Shown piece after piece: positions 8,103-15,189 of a stretch of 64,000 nt of DNA. The stretch is from JASTVH01 sp042862465 (GTDB lineage: Bacteria; Pseudomonadota; Gammaproteobacteria; Pseudomonadales; Oleiphilaceae). Location of the stretch: positions 454,229 to 518,228 of the forward strand of contig JASTVH010000003.1 of the NCBI GenBank assembly GCA_042862465.1, given 5' to 3'. Positions within the stretch are counted from its first letter, which is position 1, and every line of letters begins with the position of its first letter. The notes beneath the pieces were generated by a model. It saw only the letters and a program-made list of their open reading frames with translations. It did no database searches and was not told the origin of the DNA. Position numbers and translations under genes: made by a program.

Positions 8103-9757
8103 GCAAAACCCATCACAGCAAGCGCATCCGGCGGTCCCGCCGTTCTTCCCGTTACCGGATCGTCGTGGTGCTGCTGTTGCTTGGCGTAACGGCGACTACC
8201 CTGGCGGATGAATTGCAGGAATCATTGAGGCAACGGATCGAAGCCATCGAAGCCGGTTTTGCGCCAGAGGTCCAGGACCAACAGTTGTGGGCCTCTCCGG
8301 CCCTGGTGCGTTTCTATACCCAGCGGGGATTTCGGTCAGCCTGGCTGGACGCCGGCCACCTTGGCAATCAGGTTAACGCCCTGCTGCAGGCCCTGCGGGA
8401 TGCCCGGAGGCATGGGCTGCAACCCCGGGATTATCATGAGCGCAGCATTGTTCAGCTCATGAGTACGCCTAACAATGAACTGTCATTGCAGGCGCGGATC
8501 GACCTCGACTTGCTGCTCTCGGACGCTTTCCTGACTCTGGGGACACACCTGAGCGAGGGAAAGCTGATCGGGAAGGATCATTTCCAACAGACCACGGGCG
8601 AGCTGTTGCCGCTATTGGAGCAGGGCCTATCCTCGCAATCCGTGGGGCCTATCCTGTCCACTCTGGGGCCGCAGCAGCCCGGCTATCAGGCCCTGTTGCA
8701 GGAGCGTCGTCGTATCCAGGCCCTGCTGCAAGAACCCTGGCAAGTGATCGAAACCGGGCCGGTCATCCGGCCCAATAGCCGCTCAGACCGTATGCCCCAG
8801 ATCACCCAGCGATTGCAGCAGTTGGGGGATCTGCGTCAGAACGTGCCTGCCACCGACCGCTATAACGCGCTTCGAGTAGAAGCGGTCAAGCACCTTCAGC
8901 GTCGGCATTCGCTGAAAGATGATGGTCTGATCGGCCCCAAGACACTCACTATCCTGAACATGCATCCGATGACCCGGCTCGAAACCATCGATGCCAATCT
9001 GGAGCGGTGGCGCTGGCTGCCGGAGCAGCTGGGTGAGCGGTACGTTCTGGTCAATCTGGCCCTGCTCGAACTCGAGGCGGTAGCTGACGATCAGGTGATC
9101 CAGAATCAGGATATTGGCGTCGGGGCCGCCTGTTTGACGCCCAGTACCCACAGCTACACAATGCATTATCTGGTGCTTAATCCCTCCTGGGTGGTGCCGC
9201 CGGATGTGGCGGTGAAGCACCTCTGGAATGAAGTGCAGGGCCACCCGGATCGACTGGAGCGGGCCGGTTTTGCCCTCTACGCCGGCTGGGGCGAACAGGA
9301 ACGGCAGCTGGATCTCGAAACCACCGACTGGACCCTGCTGGATGACGATCCGGTCCCCTACCGGCTGATCCAGGCGCCGGGGCCGAAAAACGCCCTCGGC
9401 AACCTGGCATTCCGCTTCGACGACGGTCGCCACATGCTGCATGGCACACCGCAGGTGGAACCGTTTGGAGGGCATGCCACCCCCTTCTCCGTGGGCTGCA
9501 TCCGTCTGCAGGACGCCCGGCAACTGGCCATCTGGCTGCTCGGCGCACAGGAAGGCTTCTCACAGCCGGTATTCGAGCAGCAGCTGGCCTCCGGAGAAAC
9601 CCGGACCGTGCCGCTGGAGGCTTCCGTGCCAGTGCATATCGAATACCGCACCGCCTGGGTCGATGGTGCCCTTGGATTGCATCTGGTGCCAGATTGGAGG
9701 GAGCGGGACGAGGGGATTGCCCGGGACCTGGCCAAACCGTTGCAGGAGTTGTTGTAA
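8099..9757 (+). CDS. YcbB/LdtD-type L,D-transpeptidase
   Basis: A 552-residue peptidoglycan cross-linking enzyme. After a basic N-terminus there is a signal anchor at about residues 20-36, then a scaffold region, a peptidoglycan-binding domain near 232-285 (QRLQQLGDL ... VKHLQRRHSLKDDGLIGP) and a YkuD domain from about 313. The catalytic Cys is residue 467 in HATPFSVGCIRL, with the partner His at 448 (MLHGTP). E. coli LdtD is 615 residues, so this is slightly short. The start is a TTG with GAGGA upstream. These enzymes form 3-3 cross-links and resist most penicillins. The downstream patatin gene overlaps its stop by one base. Confidence 0.93.
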   Translation: MSKTHHSKRIRRSRRSSRYRIVVVLLLLGVTATTLADELQESLRQRIEAIEAGFAPEVQDQQLWASPALVRFYTQRGFRSAWLDAGHLGNQVNALLQALRDARRHGLQPRDYHERSIVQLMSTPNNELSLQARIDLDLLLSDAFLTLGTHLSEGKLIGKDHFQQTTGELLPLLEQGLSSQSVGPILSTLGPQQPGYQALLQERRRIQALLQEPWQVIETGPVIRPNSRSDRMPQITQRLQQLGDLRQNVPATDRYNALRVEAVKHLQRRHSLKDDGLIGPKTLTILNMHPMTRLETIDANLERWRWLPEQLGERYVLVNLALLELEAVADDQVIQNQDIGVGAACLTPSTHSYTMHYLVLNPSWVVPPDVAVKHLWNEVQGHPDRLERAGFALYAGWGEQERQLDLETTDWTLLDDDPVPYRLIQAPGPKNALGNLAFRFDDGRHMLHGTPQVEPFGGHATPFSVGCIRLQDARQLAIWLLGAQEGFSQPVFEQQLASGETRTVPLEASVPVHIEYRTAWVDGALGLHLVPDWRERDEGIARDLAKPLQELL

Positions 9758-10635
9758 TGCCGGATCTGTCGAGGGTTCGCAACGTGGTTTTCGCCGGGGG
9801 CGGTAATCGCTGCTTCTGGCAACTTGGATTCTGGAAGCGGGTGGCCCGGGAAACCGGCCTGGCGCCGAGGCAGATGGCTTCGGTGAGTGCCGGCAGTGCG
9901 ATGGCGTGCACGGTAGTCGCCGAACGCATCGACGAAACCGTGGAGCTGACTTGCGAGGCCCTGTCGCGCAATGCCCGCAACCAATACTGGTCACACCTGT
10001 GGCAGCGGGGCGAGCGGGTCTTTCCCCATGAAGGCATTTACCGTGGCCTGATACGCCAGCTGCTGGACGAGACCGGGCTGGCCCGCATCCGCAAGGGCCC
10101 GGAAAACCGCATCGAAATCACCCGGATTCCCCCCTGGCTGGGAGCGCGAACGGCCACGGCCCTGGGGCTTTCGGCCTATCAGGCGGAAAAGCGCTGGCAC
10201 CATCCGGTGCATCCGGTGGCGGGGCAGCGGCTCGGTTTTGTGGCGGAGTTCGTGGCCGCCCGATGCTGCGATTCGCCCCAGGCGCTGGAGGACCTGATCC
10301 TGGCATCGTCCTGCACGCCCCCGTTCACACGTCTGGCGCGGATCAACGGCCGCGTCGCCCTGGACGGGGGGCTGGTGGACAACGTGCCCGTCGCAGGCCT
10401 GAACGACCCGGAGGCGCCAACGCTTGTATTGCTGACACGCCCCTACAAACGGGTGCCGGAATCGCCCCAGCGCCTCTACCTGCGGCCCTCACAGCCAGTG
10501 CCGGTGGCCGCCTGGGATTACACCGATGCCGACGGTGTTCGGGCCACCCTGGCCCAGGGCGAGGCCGATGGGGAGGCCTTTCTCCGTCAGCTCGACTCGC
10601 CGGAGAGCCTGAAGGCCCTGAACTGGGCCGTCTGA
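9757..10635 (+). CDS. Patatin-like phospholipase (RssA-like)
   Basis: A 292-residue alpha/beta hydrolase of the patatin family. The oxyanion loop GGGNR is at residues 14-18, the nucleophile Ser 44 sits in SVSAG (the first Gly of the usual GxSxG is Ser), and the catalytic Asp is in the ALDGGLVDN motif. The TAATG overlap with the transpeptidase gene indicates coupled translation. Patatin enzymes hydrolyse phospholipid or lipid acyl esters; the pairing with a cell-wall enzyme hints at an envelope role, which is inference. Confidence 0.87.
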   Translation: MPDLSRVRNVVFAGGGNRCFWQLGFWKRVARETGLAPRQMASVSAGSAMACTVVAERIDETVELTCEALSRNARNQYWSHLWQRGERVFPHEGIYRGLIRQLLDETGLARIRKGPENRIEITRIPPWLGARTATALGLSAYQAEKRWHHPVHPVAGQRLGFVAEFVAARCCDSPQALEDLILASSCTPPFTRLARINGRVALDGGLVDNVPVAGLNDPEAPTLVLLTRPYKRVPESPQRLYLRPSQPVPVAAWDYTDADGVRATLAQGEADGEAFLRQLDSPESLKALNWAV

Positions 10636-10669
10636 TTCATCTTCCACTCTCGAACAATGAGGAACTGGT

Positions 10670-11032
10670 TTGTCTCGACAGCGCAAAAACGGAGGATTGG
10701 TATATTCAACAGAGCAGGGACGTATGTGTCCCGGATGTCGTCAACCGGTGGAGGCCTGCACCTGCGGGCAGGAAACGCGGGGGCCCGAGGGTGACGGCAT
10801 CGTGCGCGTTGGGCGCGAGACCAAGGGCCGCAAGGGTAGCGGTGTGACCGTCGTCACCGGCGTGCCCCTGGCCGGCAAGGAGCTCAAGGCCCTGGCGAAA
10901 AAGCTCAAGGCGCGCTGTGGCACGGGCGGCACGGTCAAGGAGGGCGTGATCGAGATTCAGGGGGACCATCGCGATACGTTGGTCGAGGTCCTGCAAAAGG
11001 CCGGTTATACCGTTAAGCGTTCCGGCGGTTGA
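10670..11032 (+). CDS. yciH: SUI1-family translation factor YciH
   Basis: A 120-residue protein with the eIF1/SUI1 fold. It has a Cys-rich N-terminal segment (MCPGCRQPVEACTCG), then RVGRETKGRKGSGVTVVTGV and LKARCGTGGTVKEGVIEIQG, which are diagnostic of bacterial SUI1/YciH. The start is a TTG with GAGGA upstream. Bacterial YciH influences initiation fidelity under stress. It stands alone between the patatin gene and a small membrane protein. Confidence 0.93.
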   Translation: MSRQRKNGGLVYSTEQGRMCPGCRQPVEACTCGQETRGPEGDGIVRVGRETKGRKGSGVTVVTGVPLAGKELKALAKKLKARCGTGGTVKEGVIEIQGDHRDTLVEVLQKAGYTVKRSGG

Positions 11033-11053
11033 AGCAGTTACGGGAAGTTCACT

Positions 11054-11563
11054 ATGCAGCGATTTGACGCCCCCTGGGGCAGAACCCTGAAAATCGTCAG
11101 CGGCCTGGCCACGGCCGTTTGTCTCGGTATTACACTCAGTCTTTGGGAAATTATCGCCACCGAGGGGCCTGAAAGCATGCATTTCTGGGGCGGGCTGCTG
11201 CCGGTACTGCTGGTCGCGATGGCCGGGCTGTTTACCATCCGGGGATATGGGGTGGACGACGCCCAGTTGCTGGTTAGGCGCCTGTTCTGGCAAACCCGCC
11301 TGTCCCTGGGTGATCTGGAAAAGGTAGAGGTGTGCCCGGGAGAGTTGCGCCAGAGCCTGCGGCTATTCGGCAATGGTGGCCTGTTCTCTTTCTCCGGCCT
11401 GTTTCGTCATAAAAAACTGGGCCGTTTCCGGGCCTTCGTGACCGACTGGGACCGCACTGTGGTGCTGCATTTCCCTGACCGTCGACTCGTGGTCTCACCG
11501 GCCAACCCGGAGCGTTTTGTCGATGCCCTGCGCCTGGCCCACCCGCATCTGATCACATCTTGA
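11054..11563 (+). CDS. Membrane protein with bacterial PH-like domain
   Basis: A 169-residue protein with two predicted transmembrane helices (about residues 8-35 and 43-62) followed by a beta-rich cytosolic domain. The pattern YGVDDAQLLVRRLFWQTRLSLGDLEKVEV ... VLHFPDRRLVVSPANPERFVDAL matches the layout of bacterial PH domains of the PF10882 type. The role is unknown; such proteins are thought to bind membranes or protein partners. No operon partner is obvious. Confidence 0.7.
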   Translation: MQRFDAPWGRTLKIVSGLATAVCLGITLSLWEIIATEGPESMHFWGGLLPVLLVAMAGLFTIRGYGVDDAQLLVRRLFWQTRLSLGDLEKVEVCPGELRQSLRLFGNGGLFSFSGLFRHKKLGRFRAFVTDWDRTVVLHFPDRRLVVSPANPERFVDALRLAHPHLITS

Positions 11564-11747
11564 CCCTTTCGCAGCCGCGAACCATGCTTGAAACAGGGGA
11601 GTGCAGGCCCGCGGCGGGTTGGACAGCACTTCCCTGATGGCACGGTGGGCCCGGCTGGCCGCCAGAAGCATTGCGCTGAGGGGCGTTCTGCGATAGCAAC
11701 GTGCCGGCTGCGGCCGACCACACCGTGCTCGCTGGGAGGAAAGGCTG

Positions 11748-12170
11748 ATGCGCTGGATCACGGTGGCCCGTTTCTCGATGCTGCACGAGGCTCATCTGGC
11801 AAGGGCCCGCCTGGAGAGTGAAGGGGTGGACGTGCTGCTGCCCGACGAGCACACCCTGACGCTGCAACAGTTTTACGTGGATGCACTGGGCGGCTTGCGG
11901 CTTCAGGTGCCGGAAGCGGATTGCGAGCGGGCCGAGGCGATCCTCCGCGAAGACCGCTCCAATCTCCTGCATGAGGAGGAAACCCTCGGCGGTAAACGCC
12001 AGTGCGTCCGCTGTGGCAGCCCCGACTTGCGCAGCGTGATCCAGGCCGGGCCTCTGGTGTTGGTGCGGGCGCTGCTGCAGCCGGAAGGCGAGGGGTTGTG
12101 GCGCCGTGAATGGCACTGTCAGGCGTGCGGCATGGTGATGCCGGACGACCCGGCCGAGCCGGAGCACTGA
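11748..12170 (+). CDS. DUF2007-domain protein with zinc-ribbon-like tail
   Basis: A 140-residue cytosolic protein. Residues 1-70 resemble DUF2007 (RWITVARFSMLHEAHLARAR, ESEGVDVLLPDE, GGLRLQVPEADCERAEAIL), annotated as putative signal-transducing. The C-terminal half has two CxxC knuckles (CVRCG, CQACG) that could bind zinc. The ATG at 11748 has GGAGGAAAGG just upstream. The 184 bases before it hold nothing I recognise. Function is unknown. Confidence 0.78.
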   Translation: MRWITVARFSMLHEAHLARARLESEGVDVLLPDEHTLTLQQFYVDALGGLRLQVPEADCERAEAILREDRSNLLHEEETLGGKRQCVRCGSPDLRSVIQAGPLVLVRALLQPEGEGLWRREWHCQACGMVMPDDPAEPEH

Positions 12171-12206
12171 TTCGGCCTGAATCGCCCGGACTTCATCAGA
12201 GGTTTT

Positions 12207-12557
12207 TCAGTCGTGCTGACCCTGCTCCGGCCAGGTCCGGCCCCGGGTTTTGGGGTGGCGCTGCAGTTGCAGGTGGATGGCCGCCTTGGCCACCATATGG
12301 GCGCTGATCGGTGCGGTGATGAACAGGAACAGGGTCACCAGGATCTCGTGCAGGCTGACGCTGTCGGTCTGAACCGAAATCCAGACCATGGAACCAATCA
12401 GCACGCAGCCAACGCCCATGGTTGAAGCCTTGGTCGGACCATGCAGGCGGGTATAGAAATCCGGCAGCCAGGCCAGCCCCAGTGAACCCACCAGCGCGAA
12501 GCCGGACCCCACCAGCAGGAAAATTGCGACGATCCATTCGATCACAGCCATGGGCAC
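12207..12557 (-). CDS. mnhG: Na+/H+ antiporter subunit G
   Basis: A 116-residue small membrane subunit of the Mrp complex with three hydrophobic segments and the characteristic GSLGLAWLPDFYTRLHGPTK motif near residues 24-43. It is the last gene of a six-gene operon (A/B fusion, C, D, E, F, G) and starts six bases after the stop of mnhF. Mrp complexes use the proton gradient to expel Na+ and keep the cytosol near neutral in salty or alkaline media. Confidence 0.93.
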   Translation of the reverse strand: MPMAVIEWIVAIFLLVGSGFALVGSLGLAWLPDFYTRLHGPTKASTMGVGCVLIGSMVWISVQTDSVSLHEILVTLFLFITAPISAHMVAKAAIHLQLQRHPKTRGRTWPEQGQHD

Positions 12558-12563
12558 TCTCCT

Positions 12564-12833
12564 CTACTCGATGATGTCGCCGCGGGTCAGGAACTTGGCC
12601 AGAGAAATCGTCCCCACAAAGCCCATCACCGCAATCAGCAGGGCGGCCTCGAAATATAGCCCCGAGGCCAGTCGCACACCCAGCAGGATGATCAGGGCGA
12701 TGGCGTTGATGTACAGGGTATCAAGGGCCAGAATCCGATCCGGCGTATCCGGGCCGCGCACCAGCCGGTACAGGTTGAGCAGCATGCCGAGCCCGATCAT
12801 GCCGATGGAAACGGTTACCGCGGTCTCGATCAT
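12564..12833 (-). CDS. mnhF: Na+/H+ antiporter subunit F
   Basis: An 89-residue hydrophobic subunit with three transmembrane helices and the MrpF pattern YRLVRGPDTPDRILALDTL. Its start overlaps the end of mnhE by four bases, a sign of coupled translation within the antiporter operon. Together with E and G it forms the small-subunit part of the complex. Confidence 0.93.
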   Translation of the reverse strand: MIETAVTVSIGMIGLGMLLNLYRLVRGPDTPDRILALDTLYINAIALIILLGVRLASGLYFEAALLIAVMGFVGTISLAKFLTRGDIIE

Positions 12834-13324
12834 TCGAAAATCTCCTGTAGCCGTCGCTCGTAACGGTGCTTGATCTGGTCGATCAGCGTCTGCGGATCAT
12901 CCAGATCCAGCACGTGGACCAGCAGACGGGTGCGGCCGTCGTCCAGATCGGTGGAGACGGTCCCGGGCGTCAGGGAAATGGTGCTGGCCAGGATGGTGAT
13001 GGCGAAGTCACTCTGTAGCGTCAGGGGGATCTCGATGAAACCCGGACGGATCCGCTTGCGCCCGAACAGGATCAGCCCCGCGACGGTGACGTTGGCGAGG
13101 ATGATGTCGTGAATCACCAGCCCCAGGAACTTCAGGAATGGCCAGTAACGTTTCACTTCCGGGTGCTCCGGCCAGAAGCGCGCGGTCAGCAGCGGCAACC
13201 ACCAGGCGAATACTGCCCCGAGGAGGATATGCCCGGGGCTTACGGTGTTATTCAGCAGCAGCCACAGCGCCAGCAGAAACAGGCTGAGTTCGGGACGTGG
13301 GAACCAGCGGGAAAGCCAGGTCAT
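12830..13324 (-). CDS. mnhE: Na+/H+ antiporter subunit E
   Basis: A 164-residue subunit with two or three N-terminal hydrophobic helices (LSLFLLALWLLLNNTVSPGH) and a soluble C-terminal domain with the MrpE stretch LASTISLTPGTVSTDL. It overlaps mnhF downstream and mnhD upstream by four bases each. Subunit E is needed for assembly of the Mrp complex. Confidence 0.93.
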   Translation of the reverse strand: MTWLSRWFPRPELSLFLLALWLLLNNTVSPGHILLGAVFAWWLPLLTARFWPEHPEVKRYWPFLKFLGLVIHDIILANVTVAGLILFGRKRIRPGFIEIPLTLQSDFAITILASTISLTPGTVSTDLDDGRTRLLVHVLDLDDPQTLIDQIKHRYERRLQEIFE

Positions 13325-14850
13325 GGCGACACCTCCGTTGCGCCGATCGTTTTCACGCCCAGTACCGCATCAATATAGGCCTGCGGGGCCTGGAGCTGTT
13401 CGGCGGTGGCGGCGGCATAGTCCGCCACCGGTTCGCCCCACAGGGCCAGTGCCGGGCTCAGTGCCACCATGGCGACCGTCGCCACCAGAGCGGCCCCTTC
13501 CAGCGGTGGCGCCTCCCGGAATGTGCCCTCGCTGTGTTTCCAGAACAGGGTGCTGCCGGCCCGGCTCAGGGTGATCAGGACCAGTAGACCGCCCCCCAGC
13601 ACCAGTGTCCAGAGCCAGAACGTGGTATTGGCGGTATCGGCCGAGGCGAGAATCAGGAGCTTGGCGACAAAGCCACTGAAGGGCGGCAGGCCAATGACCG
13701 CCATGGCGGCGAAGATGAACAGCACACCCAGCGCCCAGGGGCGGTGCATGGGCGGTGCCGCGACCAGCGCGTCTTCGGCGGAGCCGCGTTGGGAGCGAAT
13801 CAGGCCGGCCAGCAGGAACAGGGCGGCGGTGGCAAAGGTGGTGTGCAGCGTGTAGTACAGCAGCGCCGCCAGGCTGTCGGCATTGCCGAGCGAGAATGTG
13901 GCCAGTAGCGTGCCGGCCGATAGCACGACCAGCCAGGCGACCGTCACCCGCAGGTGGCTGGCAGAGAACGCGCCCAGCGCACCGATGCCGATGGTCGCCA
14001 GGCTCAGGGGCCATAGCCAGGGTTCGGCGAGGTTGGCCAGGTCCCCTGCCAGCGGACCGAAGACCAGAGTGTAGACGCGGACAATGGAATACACCCCCAC
14101 CTTGGTCATGATTGCAAACAGTGCCGCCACCGGCGCCGGGGCCGAGGAGTAGGCCCAGGGCAGCCAGAACAGCAGCGGCAGCATGGCCGCCTTGAGGGTG
14201 AAAACCACGAGCAGCAGCAGGCCGCCGGTCTGGATCAGGGGCAGATCGGCGGGATCGGCCTGGGTCACTGCGGAGGCCATGTCGGCCATGTTGAGGGTGC
14301 CGAGGGTGCCGTAGAGGGTGCCCAGGGCGATCAGGAACAGCAGCGAGTTGAGCAGGTTGAGGGCCACGTAGTGCATCGCCGACCCGCTGCGCGACTTGCC
14401 TCCGCCATGCAACAGCAGGGTGTAGGAGGCGATCAGCAGCACCTCGAAGAACACGAACAGGTTGAACAGGTCACCGGTGAGGAAGGCACCGTTGAGCCCC
14501 ATCAGCTGAAACTGGAACAGCGTATGGAAATGCGGCCCCTCGCGGTCGGACCCGCTGCAGGCATAGAGCGATGTCAGCAGGGCGACGATGGCCGTCAGCA
14601 GCACCATCAGGGCACTGAGCCGATCCAGCACCAGCATGATGCCGAACGGCGCCGGCCAGTTGCCCAGGGCATAGACCTGGTGGATACCGGTGTCGGCCTG
14701 GGCCACCAGCAGGGTGCCGATCAGCGTCAGGACCAGCGTCGAAGTCACCGACACCAGCCGGTGGAACAGGGTGCTCTGGCGGTATGCCAGCAGCAGGGTG
14801 ATCCCGGTCACCAGGGGAACCAGGATGGGGAAGATCAGCAGGTGGTTCAT
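13321..14850 (-). CDS. mnhD: Na+/H+ antiporter subunit D (NuoM/NuoN-like)
   Basis: A 509-residue polytopic protein of the proton-conducting membrane family shared with complex I subunits. It shows the conserved segment LFNLFVFFEVLLIASYTLL and the Lys-bearing FTLKAAMLPLLFWLPWAY helix used in proton transfer. It overlaps mnhC and mnhE by four bases. It is expected to form one of the ion-translocation channels of the antiporter. Confidence 0.94.
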   Translation of the reverse strand: MNHLLIFPILVPLVTGITLLLAYRQSTLFHRLVSVTSTLVLTLIGTLLVAQADTGIHQVYALGNWPAPFGIMLVLDRLSALMVLLTAIVALLTSLYACSGSDREGPHFHTLFQFQLMGLNGAFLTGDLFNLFVFFEVLLIASYTLLLHGGGKSRSGSAMHYVALNLLNSLLFLIALGTLYGTLGTLNMADMASAVTQADPADLPLIQTGGLLLLVVFTLKAAMLPLLFWLPWAYSSAPAPVAALFAIMTKVGVYSIVRVYTLVFGPLAGDLANLAEPWLWPLSLATIGIGALGAFSASHLRVTVAWLVVLSAGTLLATFSLGNADSLAALLYYTLHTTFATAALFLLAGLIRSQRGSAEDALVAAPPMHRPWALGVLFIFAAMAVIGLPPFSGFVAKLLILASADTANTTFWLWTLVLGGGLLVLITLSRAGSTLFWKHSEGTFREAPPLEGAALVATVAMVALSPALALWGEPVADYAAATAEQLQAPQAYIDAVLGVKTIGATEVSP

Positions 14851-15188
14851 GCTCCGTCCTCCTCATCCGGGGCGTGGCGGTCCACATGGTCGTGCCCTTT
14901 CTCGGCCTGGTTGCGCAGGGCCAGCACCATCATGAAGGCGGTGAGGGCAAAGCCGATGACGATGGCTGTAAGGACCAGCGCCTGGGGCAGCGGGTCGGTG
15001 TAACTGTCGGCACTGCCGAGAATGGGCGCCTTGCCGATCACCAGACGGCCGGAGGAAAACAGAAACAGGTTCACCGCGTAGGACAGCAGGGTCAGCCCCA
15101 CCACCACAGGGAAGGTGCGGGCCTGCAGGGTAAGGTAGACACCGCAGCTGGTGAGGATCCCGATCACGATTGCAAACAAGAGTTCCAT
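14847..15188 (-). CDS. mnhC: Na+/H+ antiporter subunit C (NuoK-like)
   Basis: A 113-residue NuoK-like subunit with three transmembrane helices (YLTLQARTFPVVVGLTLLSY, DPLPQALVLTAIVIGFALTA). It overlaps mnhD by four bases and follows the A/B fusion gene after one base. The tight spacing fits a single transcript for the whole antiporter. Confidence 0.94.
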   Translation of the reverse strand: MELLFAIVIGILTSCGVYLTLQARTFPVVVGLTLLSYAVNLFLFSSGRLVIGKAPILGSADSYTDPLPQALVLTAIVIGFALTAFMMVLALRNQAEKGHDHVDRHAPDEEDGA

Positions 15189-15189
15189 A

